DNA of 64,000 nt from Anniella stebbinsi (lineage: Eukaryota > Chordata > Lepidosauria > Squamata > Anniellidae): assembly GCA_029215795.1 (NCBI GenBank), contig JARDYH010000001.1, forward strand, positions 197,105,654-197,169,653, in the 5' to 3' direction. The notes beneath the pieces are model-generated. The model saw nothing but the letters and a program-made list of their open reading frames with translations. It ran no database searches and was not told the DNA's origin. Shown piece by piece: positions 50,405-60,691 of this stretch. The number at the start of each line of letters is the position of its first letter. Within the stretch, counting starts at the first letter, position 1. A program made the translations under genes and the position numbers.

Positions 50405-51640
50405 CTATTTTATTTATTTATTTATTTTTTAAAATATATTGGCTGCCTTTCAGGGCAGAAGCCCTCACAAGGTGACTTACAACAATAAAACGCATAAAAC
50501 ATTAAAAGCAATAAAATATTTAAAATATTAAAAGCAATAAAGCATTAATGAAAACAATAAAACCAACAATAAAAACAGGAGGATCAACAATAGCAGCAAT
50601 AATAACAATTAACAATACTTATCATACAAAGGCCAAGGTAAACTAAAATGTTTTTAAGGCCTTCTTAAAAGCCTGCAAGGATGTTGCATGGCTGACCTCC
50701 GATGGGAATTTGTTCCACAGTTTGGGGCTGCCGCAGAGAAGGCCCTCTCCCGCGTGGACACCCACCTAACTGTCCTCATGGGTGGGCAAATGAGAAGGGC
50801 CCCTCTTTCTGATCACAAAGTGCAGCCAGGCTGATATGGGTGAAGGCGGTCCTTCAAGTAACATGGTCCCAAACCTTTTAGGGTTTTAAAGGGCAAAACC
50901 AGAACTCTGAATTGGGCTCAGAAACACACAGGTAACCAGTGCAGGTGGTGCAGTATAGGCGTTATGTGGTCAGAACGCCTCGCCCCCACCAATACTCAGG
51001 CAGCTGCATTCTGCACCAGCTGAAGCTTCCGAACCGTCTTCAAAGGTAGCCCCACTTACAGCGCGTTGTAATAGTCCAGCCTGGATGTGACTAGCACGTG
51101 GATAACTGAGGCCAGGTCTGTCCTCTCCAGATAGGGCTGCAACTGGCGTACTAGCCTAAGCAGGTAGAATGCACTCCTGGACACTGCAGCCACCTGGGTT
51201 ACCCCAATTAGCTCAGAGTCCAGGAGGACTCCCAAATTGCGTACTTGGTCTTTTAGGGGGAGTGCAACCCCATCTAAGACCAGTTGAAACCTCCATCCAA
51301 AGTAGTAGGTTTCCCAACCCACAGTACCTCCATCTTGTCTGGGTTAAATTTCAGCTTGTTCACCCTCATCCATCCCAAAACAGCCTCCAGACACTGGTTC
51401 AGGAGTCTAGTGGTCATAAAGCACATCCATGGGACCATCCAAAGCCTCAGAGCAACTTGCAGTCCACACAATGAAGTTCTGCCCTCCATGTGTACACCTC
51501 TCAGGGAGAGACTGGGAAGGCAAGGAGGAAAGGTCCATCGGTGCCATGAAGGTTACATGGACAAAAGACTCAAGTTCAGACTGCTCATCCCTAAAAAAAA
51601 AGTCCAAGGCTTCAGTGAACCTTGTAGATAGGCAACATTT
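50405..51640 (-). mobile_element. L2-type LINE, 3' third
   Basis: The reverse strand encodes CLEAVLGWMRVNKLKFNPDK and MEVLWVGKP, then VALPLKDQVRNLGVLLDSEL (51056-51489), the region just after the RT active site of L2-type elements. HVLVTSRLDYYNAL follows. The 3' end has GGCTGCCTTTCAGGGCAG beside a TTTA-rich tail. A frame change between the two blocks shows it is inactive. Confidence 0.8.
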
Positions 51641-52099
51641 TGACTAAGACTAGGCTTATATTCTCAGTGCTGGATAAATAATTTCCTGCCATTGCTAAGT
51701 CATTTTACACAGTAGTCAATTCTCCTTTATAACTAAGAACAGTATTTCTAGTCCAATATTACAGTGAAAAAATTGAATTTGCTTTAGCATTAACCTCTTT
51801 CCTAGATGCTATCCCAAGGCATTTCTGAAACTCATTTATTAGACCAGCTTCACGCTCACATTTTCTTCTCTCGGTTCTCGCAAGTTATCTATAAAGAGAC
51901 TATCCTTATAAAAATAATGATTTTATATGTTGCATTTTCACAGCAGAACTCCAGTCCACTTAAATTCAATGCAGATGGTTGAGCCAACAACATTTATAGC
52001 TCTGGGAAGAACAGAATTTACCTAAAGGATCACATGGAGAAGATCAATAGAGCAAGAAGAAATGAAAAGAGCATGAAATGTATAAACAAACAACACTAA

Positions 52100-52240
52100 T
52101 AGCACAATCCGATGGCCATTTTCCTGGGGCACTTACTGCTGAGCAGACATGCATAGGATTGCCTTCTAAGGTGCAATCCCATACATGTATAGACAGAAAG
52201 AAGTCCTACAACTCCCAGCAACCCCCAGCCAGCATGGAAC
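52100..52240 (+). repeat. Dispersed repeat fragment (GTGCAATCC family)
   Basis: GCATAGGATTGCCTTCTAAG, GTGCAATCCCATACATGTAT, then GTCCTACAACTCCCAGC and CCAGCCAGCATGG. It matches the fragment at 31595-31668 in the opposite orientation. Confidence 0.55.
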
Positions 52241-52382
52241 ACACACATACACATATATACACACATGTTGATAAACAGATGTGCATGTTCATGTGAAGAT
52301 ATTGATACACATCTTATTTAAAGTTATTTGCAGCTGGTTGAGGTTTTTACAGTGGATACTAATGCTAAGCCACATAGGACAT

Positions 52383-52410
52383 GCACGCACGCACGCACGC
52401 ACACACACCA
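52383..52410. repeat. (GCAC)n/(CA)n microsatellite
   Basis: Short tandem GCAC units grading into ACACAC. Confidence 0.85.
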
Positions 52411-52522
52411 CAATGGAGGGAAAAAACCCTGCTGAACTATCCTAATGGGACAGAATGGAACCTTGATGCTTGAATGTGGAAGCTTTTTCTTCACCAGAGA
52501 GCAGCTCTCCCTTGAATACTTG

Positions 52523-53038
52523 CTGGCTCAATTCGGACGACGTGTTAGGCAATGGAGGGGTAAATAACGTACTGACTGTGCGTTAGGCAGGAGGAGCTCC
52601 ACAGACGACACACTGCAGCCGGCGCTGTTCGGAACCGGCAAACGCCCCGGCTGCTACAAACTTGCGGTGGCCATTTTGGTTGCAGCCTCTCCTCCCTGTG
52701 TCCTCCAGCCATATCCCAGCAGGCACCGTGAGTTCTGCCAGCTGCATAGAGTGGCCGGGGTTTTTTGGCTGCTCTAGGCAGCAGAACCCTATTCCGAAAC
52801 AGAATAGTCCATGGAGAGAGGGGGAGCTGAATTCGAATGACACTTTAAACAACAGGGGTTTCGGGTTAAACAACGTGCAAGCCCGTTGTTTCGCTCCGTT
52901 GTTTAAAGTGCCTGATTAACGTATTGTCAGTTGTGTGTGCATTCTGTGTTGCCCTCCAAACGACACAATAAGCAACACAATTGACGATTGTTCCCCCCCT
53001 CCTCCGTTGCCTAATGTGTCGTCCGAATTGAGCCGCTG
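52523..53038. mobile_element. CGGACGACAC-family element, long form, copy E (516 bp)
   Basis: CTGGCTCAATTCGGACGACG and the inverted GTGTCGTCCGAATTGAGCCG. The interior is nearly the same as copy D, including CTGCTACAAACTTGCGG and CAACGTGCAAGCCCGTTGTT. There is no coding capacity. No clear target duplication is visible. Confidence 0.85.
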
Positions 53039-53684
53039 TGTAGCTTCCAGGTGCTTTCTGGATATACTTTCTCCCTTCAACTCTAGATGGCACCTTGAGT
53101 GCCATTTTCCTGGTGGAATGTTGGGATGCAAATAAAATAAATAAAATAAATAATCATAAATAAATGTACTAAGCTTTCAGCTTATACATTCCCTCTATGT
53201 CCCTCCCTCACCACATTCACCATTTTGAAATGGAATACCCACATCGGGGAATCGTTTTTGTTTAATTGTTTGACTGAAGGTTAGGAGAGATCAGATCCTA
53301 TTGTCAGACAAATGTGAGATATCCCAATTCAGACATTGCTAGCAGACTAGTTTAGAGTAAGAAATGTGCTTAAACCCAAGAATTGTACTCTGTGTGGAGA
53401 CATATGGGAGAAGTAATGAAAGGAAGAGTCCATCAGTAATTACTTACGCTTTGTTTTTTCTTTAAAAAATAACCCTCATCTCCGGATAAATCCCATTTAT
53501 TTTTTTGGATTCCTAAAGATATGTTGCCCTAGACATAATAACCTTTCCACAATGTATATAAAAATAAGAAAAGTTCTATGAGCTATATAAAATTGTATGC
53601 GCTCTATATGAAGAACTAGCTTTGTTGTTCTTTCCAAAACCCATCTCCTTAATCACATTAGAACCTAATGTGTGTAGAACAGGG

Positions 53685-54170
53685 GTAGGCAACCTTTTTG
53701 GATCTGTGGGCATATTTGTCATTCCCCCCCCCCCCCACTTGAACTTGCTTGCACTTATTTTCGGGATACTTTTTCTTGAATTCCCACTTTTCTTGATTCC
53801 CCCTTCTGAGTTTTCCACTTTTCTTCCCCCTTCTTATTTCCTCCCCCTCCTCCTCCTCCTCCCTATTTGGGTGTTTCCCCCCCCCCAGTACCTTCCTTCT
53901 CACCCCCATAATTCCATCACACTTACCCACACCACCGTTTGTACCTCCCCCCCCCCCCCCCCGCGTCTACCTTCATCACAGCAGTGAGGATACAGGAAGA
54001 TGGCAGATCTGGAGTGAAGTCTCCCAATCTGCTGACTTCCTGCTTCCTATCTGCTGAGCAGGGCTGGAGAAAGAAGCAGTGGTGGGGTGGCTGGGGGAAG
54101 ACAATGGGGAATGACAACACGGCGTCCTGGCATGCACCAGGGTGCCTGTGGGCCAAGCAATGAGAAGCAC
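53685..54170 (+). mobile_element. Truncated hAT-like repeat with C-rich interior
   Basis: Starts CAGGGGTAGGCAACCTTTTT, a terminus like those of hAT-Charlie-type elements. No inverted partner was found. It contains three C runs (53724-53736, 53877-53886, 53947-53962) and a CCTCCTCCTCCTCC stretch. The right boundary is a guess. Confidence 0.45.
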
Positions 54171-55274
54171 TGTGGTCGCAGGTTCAGAAGACAACATATA
54201 TTACCTACAATGCTGAGTTTACAGTATCAGCTAAAAGGTCCAAATCAAAATTTTAACCTGTGGTTGGACAGAAAATAGGATCAACAAACAATTATTGTAA
54301 CAATTAAAATTTGGGTACTTAAAATTCAATCGTAGTATATGCGTGTAAACAACAAGAATGGAGTCTTCCCGTTAAGAAAAGGAAATAAAGGCAACTGAGT
54401 ACTGAATATTCACCATGTGGGCCAATTGCTTGATTAATATATATGCCATAATGCATAGATCAGCCACATTGCAAATTGTCTTACTCAAAGAAGTGCCAGC
54501 AGATAAATGTATATAAATTGATGAAATAGTGTTTCTCTATGGGGAAAAAAAATCTTTAGGAATTGACGAGTGTAAAAAAATCACATTCATTTAGGAAAAA
54601 GTGAATATTCTATTAAATCAATAATACAGGACTTACGAATTTTCAGATATTTACATCTACTCAAATTTTCTTATAAATTAAAACAAAATGCAGCATATTA
54701 ACTGCATTGCAACACGATGGAAAAAACCCAGAAGCTTTTCCTTGCATTGATTTGTTTAGCTCAGAAATAATTAAGTTCTATGCAACTGATATAACTCTTG
54801 CCAAGTCACACGCTTTTGTCCATAATACTATTTTAATTATTCAATAAAAAATATAGCCAAGCTGTTTTTAATTTCTTGTGCAAACTGAATACATTTTCTC
54901 ACAACTCGTGGGCTTGGTAAATGCTTATTCCGTCCTACAATCAAGAAATATGTCTCTTCGTTGCTTTTGTGCAGGCTTGTGGGTCCAGCTGTGTTGTCCC
55001 TGGGGACAACTTAAAGCAATGTAGAGAGAATGCTAAACGGTAGTATGTTGTTATGGAGGCGCCCTAGTGGCTTAGCAGTTAAGACTGTGTTGAGTTTGTC
55101 ACATGAAGCAGAGTGTGAATCCTTTAATTAAAACATAAAAAATTCAAGGAAGCCATTCGAAAAATGTGAACATTTTAAAGGACTGTGATTTTGGAAGGTT
55201 CTTTTCACACTTTACGAGGCAGGTTCGTGAAGATGGAAAAATTTACACCCTTTCTTTAAAAATATGATCTTGCA

Positions 55275-55460
55275 ATGAGAAAAATCAGCAGTACAGCACA
55301 TGGTCTGCATGCAGAAGTTCCCGGGTTCAACCCCTGCCATCTCCAATTATGGCTTGGAAAGACTCCTGCTTAAAACCTATTGCTGCCAGCCACGGTCAAC
55401 AATGCTGGCCAAGATGGACTAATGGTCTGACTCAGTATAAGGCAGCTTCCTATTGTTTGT
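55275..55460 (+). mobile_element. tRNA-derived SINE copy
   Basis: GTCTGCATGCAGAAGTTCCC and a B-box GGTTCAACC at 55324-55332, followed by GATGGACTAATGGTCTGACT and AGTATAAGGCAGCTTCC. The last two phrases are the conserved body and tail I recognise from squamate SINEs. Not a tRNA gene. Confidence 0.7.
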
Positions 55461-55604
55461 AAGGTAAGAAACAAAAGTATGTTAAAGGGGCACATAAAAC
55501 AGAAGCGCAATTTTTTCCCTAAAGGTATTTCTTAGTTTTACAAAAAATGTAATATAAATTTTAAAAAATACAAAGATGTGGTAATATCCACCACCACCCT
55601 GTAT

Positions 55605-55735
55605 ATCAACGGTGGAACACATGCTTCACATGTCAAAGGTTCAATCCCCAAGCCCTCCAAGAAATGCTGGGAAAGACCAATTCCAGACAGTACCGTCTAT
55701 ACTGAGTTAGATAGGCCATGCTGAACAAGTCAGAG
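55605..55735 (+). mobile_element. tRNA-derived SINE copy, diverged
   Basis: B-box GGTTCAATCC at 55638-55647, then GAAATGCTGGGAAAGACC and ACTGAGTTAGATAGGCC. Confidence 0.55.
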
Positions 55736-56547
55736 ATTTCACAATGCAGACAAAACACTAATGTTTAATTCTACATTAGGATTTGGAAAGGTCATCTACA
55801 CATTAATTGTTTCCACACCTCCTCAGAATAAACTTGGGGTTTTTACTTTCTTATTCATTTACAGAAAGTCACTTAATTTATTTCCTTAAGAAGCTAGTAT
55901 TCTATGACATTAATTTGAGAAATTGGCAAAAGTTGCGTTATCCCTCTCTTTCCACCAGTGGAAACCTTCTACTGGATCTAAGACCTTCCATGGATGGAAG
56001 GAGTGTTTCCATTTGCAGAACGTGAAGTCCGGATCAAACCCATTGTCCTACACCTATACGGAAAGCCATGGAGCTGCAATGAGGTTAGAAGAGCCTGGTG
56101 TTTTCAATTCACAGGGTTCCTGGGATTTGTTGCCAAGCAAGGGAAGCAAAGGAAAAGCTTAATGTGAGCAAACTTGAGAATGGCAAGGATACTAAATCCA
56201 TACGCTCACTTATAACTTTCTCTTAATGGATCTCTTGTTGCAACTCCTAGTATGAGTGAATTGCATCAGCCAGCAAAACTGTTTGTTCCCTCCCACCAAA
56301 GCCCAAAAGTCGTACTTCACATGTGCAAACCACACTTGAAACTGCTGTAGATGAAAGTTATGGAAAGAACCCATCATGCCATGATTCCTATCAATCTTTG
56401 CTTGTGTGCTTCCCTGGCGCATTGCATTGGTCACTGTCTCACAGAGTTGGGACTAAATGGACCATTTGTCTGACCCACCATGGAGCATGCTAACCTGGGA
56501 GTTGGTTTACATATTTACATTCAAAAGCCAAAATAATGTCTGGGTTA

Positions 56548-56841
<294 letters not shown>

Positions 56842-57002
56842 CTACTATGAAATCAACACACAAGTCCAGGGACTGAGGGGACAGCATACATCAAAGGATT
56901 GAATGCATGTCCTTTGTTTTAATTGCACAATAGCTGGAAATCAGCATCAAAGCACTGGCATGAAACATAGACTACACAGTATTTATATTAAAAAAAATCA
57001 AA

Positions 57003-57175
57003 ATATGTAGTATTATTATTTATTATTATTTATTTCATTTCTATACTGCCCAATAGCCGACGCACTCTGGGTGGTTCACAACAATTCACAAGATAAAATA
57101 CAGCATAAAATTTAAATATACTAAATTTAAACAGCTAAAAAAGTAAGAAATTTGATTTAACTTCTGAATTCATTT
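57003..57175 (-). mobile_element. L2-type LINE 3' tail
   Basis: (TTATTA)n, then TTTCTATACTGCCCAATAGC and ACTCTGGGTGGTTCACAACA, the reverse of the shared L2-type tail, followed by A-rich sequence. Confidence 0.65.
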
Positions 57176-57571
57176 TATAAATAAAAGCAATATGCAGGCA
57201 AGAAGGCAGCACCAACATATTCTCATTCAGTCCTAAAGGAGTCACTGGATATGATCATATATTCTCCAAATCATTCATAAGACCGGCCTCACCGATTGTG
57301 GGACAGAAGTTTGGTGTCTTATTAACAGCACAGCAAAGGAACACAACAAAGCCACCAACCACATCTACTAATTTGTTCTAGTTTTGCTTTCTGCAATCCT
57401 GGCCCATCTCTGAAGCTGCAGATTGACTATGCTAGAAAGGAACAATATGAGAAAATCCTATCTAAAGAGTGGCAATAATAGTAAAAAAACCAGCGATGTC
57501 ACTGTTGTGTGATGCTGCTGAAGATCTCTGGCATGTTAATTCACTAAGGGTGCAATCCTATAGGTTGTGCC

Positions 57572-57754
57572 TAGAGATGTAAAGGCCCGGGAAAAAAATG
57601 GAAAAATTAGGGGGAAACGTTTTTTCCCTTTTTCCCCCTGAAAGTTTTCGGGTTTTTTCCTATTTTTCTTGGGAAAAAACGGATTATTTTTTGGGGGGAA
57701 AAAAAGGAAAAAACCCGTTTCCCCCCAATTTTTTTCAGGGCCTTCACATCTCTA
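57572..57754. mobile_element. hAT-like MITE, 183 bp
   Basis: TAGAGATGTAAAGGCCCGGG and, inverted, GGGCCTTCACATCTCTA. Flanks GTTGTGCC (57564-57571) and GTTGCGCC (57755-57762) agree at 7 of 8, as for a hAT 8-bp duplication. The interior is a T/G-rich then A/C-rich palindrome-like stretch. Confidence 0.8.
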
Positions 57755-57803
57755 GTTGCGCCCTGCATCTCTAGTTGCGCCCTGCATCTCTAGTTGCGCC
57801 CTG
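57747..57803 (+). repeat. Three perfect tandem copies of a 19-bp unit
   Basis: CATCTCTAGTTGCGCCCTG three times in a row. The unit contains the last 8 bp of the neighbouring hAT-like element, its 8-bp target duplication, and CTG. Confidence 0.95.
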
Positions 57804-59778
57804 TTCAATGCAGGGTTTCCACAGAACAGAAAGGATCCTCCCTCTGTGCTCTGTCCACCCTGCTTTTTCGGCTAGATGGCTGATTTGGGCCGTCTAGCTG
57901 GGGGCTTTGGAGGGAGACGGGAAGCCGCGCAGCACTTAGGAAACTGTCTAAACTAGCTTCCGCGGTCTCCTCCCGCCCTGCCCCAGGAGCACCTCCCTTT
58001 TGCCCTTGGCTTACCAAACACAAGAGAGCCAGCAGCCACAGTTCACACTGCACTGGCTGCGAGGGGAGGGCAGTTTCCTGGCTCCATGCTCAGAACACGG
58101 TCTGTGAGTTTGAAGCCAGGAAAGTGAAAATTCCTGTCCTCCCCCCACCCCAGATGTTGTATAGGGGACATAGGATTGTTCCCTTAGATGGTCAGGAATG
58201 TTCTAAATGTACTGGTCATCTCCTTAACAAGTATAACTCAAATTATTTTTGTACTTTCCTTTGTCTACATAATATTAATGAACAAAAACAGCATGATAAG
58301 ACAGGGTGTGATGGACAACTGGAGAAGTTCATGACAAATGAAAAAACAAAGTTTCAAGAAGAAGGAAAAAGCATCCACAGGGAATGCATGAAGATTGCAT
58401 TGCAACAGATTTGGGCCTGAAAAAAATTTCAGGGCACAAGGGGGGTTTGCAACCCCCACTCTTTTGATTTTAAATAATTATTTAAAAATATTTATTCCAG
58501 TCCACAGACCATAAAAATACACAACAATTTAGGCATCAAAACCAAGCTAAAATTAAAAACACATCCATTCAATTTATACAAAATTAATACATAATAATTA
58601 AAAGATGTGATAAAACCAAATCCAAAATGCCTCAGCCTTGCTTAGTATCTGTGACCTTGTTCTAAGAGCTGCAGCAAGAAATTTGCTATTAGTGTGGAGA
58701 TATAGGTCATCAGAATTTCAGGGATATAAACAAAGTACAGGAGAAATAAAACGAGCTCTTATATCCTTAGCGCAATTACAATATCACATGGGGTAGTGTT
58801 TCATTCCACATGAGCAAACTATCAGATGCCAGGGAAAGCCTTTACAATGGCCTTCCATGGCTGCTGGTGGAAAAGATTTAGCCTGGCCATGGAAAAAGCC
58901 TTTCTATATTTAGCAATATTTAATGTTGCCAAGTATCTTATAGGCCGCAGGTCAGTCTTAGGCTGTAAGACAAAATATCTTGGCGAGCAAACCCTCTTTA
59001 TTGAAGCAACAGCTTTTTAGACATTTAAAATCTATTGAACTCTGATTAATACAGGCATTTACATTCTCCAATCCAACCAAGTAACCAATTGAGTTGACTC
59101 TATTATTAATAAATTTCAGCCATGAATAGGCATAATTGTCAATTAAAACCACAAATAAATAGCCAAGACCAATGGAAGATAAATAAAGATGCAACCAAAT
59201 CCAAAGGACCATGCAATAATTTCCAATGAACAAATTCCAACTTCAAGTTATATGGCTGCATTAGACACACACACAACTTGGAACACCCTAAAAAAAATCT
59301 CTTTCAGAAAAGTTTATTGAATTTTTTCTATAAATAAATCCAAACTCCAATCATCAATTTGACAATGACTTCAGCTTTATACACTATCAAAATCGAGGAT
59401 GTACCGTATATTGTCTGTCTTGTATAAAGAAGAACATTAGCAGTTGAGATATTCGGTGAACCAATTTTATTCACAAACACTGCATTTCTGTAGGGTCATA
59501 TTTTGAGTGCTGCTCCTTCAGTTTCTTCATGCTCGCTACATGCTCCCAGCCAATAAGGGCTCACACATCAGCATGACACCATCATAATAGTGTTGTTCTG
59601 TTTGCCTCCTCATGCAAGTCCTGTCTCTGCTTATTCAGTAGAAAGTTGTCTACATCTGTATGTTCTTCAATTGAAACCCTATGTGATTTGGGTTTCCCAA
59701 TCAGGTGGGCAACATTCCACTGAACACATGGACAATGAGGTGGGGCAGATGGCCAGTCTCATTTTTCTCCCATATGTA

Positions 59779-59798
59779 GTGTGTGCGCGTGTGTGTGT

Positions 59799-59834
<36 letters not shown>
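59779..59834 (+). repeat. (GT)n(GA)n compound microsatellite
   Basis: GTGTGCGCGTGTGTGTGTGT, then CA(GA)n to 59834. Confidence 0.95.
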
Positions 59835-59838
<4 letters not shown>

Positions 59839-60082
59839 ATGCCTTAGATTTGGCAATGTGAGGATGTTCAGAGGTATACACAATGCTTCCGATCCTCACT
59901 CCGAATCAGCAAACACTTTCATCCCTCTTGTTGTGGACTGCCTAGAAAGTTTCAGCTATTGGGCAAGATAGAAATTAATTTAGATAAAAAGATTCCTATT
60001 TGCAGACACACATACACCCTTCTAAAATCAGCAGAGTAAACACTTTTTTCAAGAGGGTTGGGCTTTCATGAAAAGTGGCTAT

Positions 60083-60108
60083 GCACACACACACACACAC
60101 ACACACAC
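60083..60108 (+). repeat. (CA)n microsatellite
   Basis: About 13 CA units, 140 bp from the 57-bp inverted repeat of the DIRS element. Confidence 0.95.
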
Positions 60109-60248
60109 TGATTCAGTCCTAGACAAACATGCCAACCTGGATGCTCCTCTTAACTGCAACAAAATCTCCCATATTCCCTGAATAATAAATTCCACCTTCA
60201 TAGAATTTTGCCCTCTCGAAATTTCTTCTGTGGAAATGCCATTAAAAT

Positions 60249-60305
60249 ATGCAGGTTGCTTACCTGTAACTGTAGTTCTTCGAGTGGTCATCTGTGCAGT
60301 CACAC
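60249..60305 (+). repeat. Left arm of the DIRS 57-bp perfect inverted repeat
   Basis: Begins ATGCAGGTTGCTTACCTG and ends GTGCAGTCACAC. It is the exact reverse complement of 60551-60607. It lies 3' of the recombinase frame (element orientation), as expected for the right terminal repeat or internal complementary region of a DIRS element. Confidence 0.85.
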
Positions 60306-60550
60306 ATATGGGCTCGCGCCGACGCCGAGCCTATTTCCGGGAAACTTCACTAGCTAGCTTAGACTTTTGGCGGGAACCCCTCCCCCCACCATCCAACTGC
60401 GCATGCTCAGGGTTCCCGTCCTGATTACCTCAGTTCTCTGAGACCGCTTGGCCTCGCAACTAAGGCAATACGTATATCAACTAATCATGAGCATGCCGAC
60501 ACAACTTGACTATCACAACAGCGATGCCAAGAGGGGATGGTGGGTGGGTT

Positions 60551-60607
60551 GTGTGACTGCACAGATGACCACTCGAAGAACTACAGTTACAGGTAAGCAA
60601 CCTGCAT
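60551..60607 (-). repeat. Right arm of the DIRS 57-bp perfect inverted repeat
   Basis: Exact reverse complement of 60249-60305, separated from it by a 245-bp spacer (60306-60550). A further 13-base direct repeat, CACACATATGGGC, lies beside both arms (60302 and 60634 regions). The arm contains CAGGTAAG, a splice-donor-like string on the plus strand. Confidence 0.85.
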
Positions 60608-60691
60608 TTCTTCTTCGTGGTCTCTGTGCATCACACATATGGGCGAATAACAAGCAGAGACTTACCGGAGGTGGGTAGGCACGCTGGTTGG

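Larger units (their letters stand above)
57548..58167. mobile_element. Possible GTGCAATCCTAT-ended MITE hosting a hAT-like insertion
   Basis: GGGTGCAATCCTAT at the left and the inverted ATAGGATTGTTCCC at the right, with a GC-rich interior (57810-58090). Flanking triplets TAA and TTA are not a clean direct duplication. The 82-codon minus-strand open frame inside has no homology I know. Confidence 0.4.

Noticed and set aside
55275..55460. Functional tRNA gene
   Set aside because: Only a B box and degraded A-box region are present. No cloverleaf can be drawn, and the body and tail are those of a SINE.
57805..58053. Minus-strand frame with a signal-peptide-like start (LWLLALLCLVSQG)
   Set aside because: It lies in the GC-rich interior of a probable MITE. 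The hydrophobic start alone is weak evidence and no homologue is recognised.
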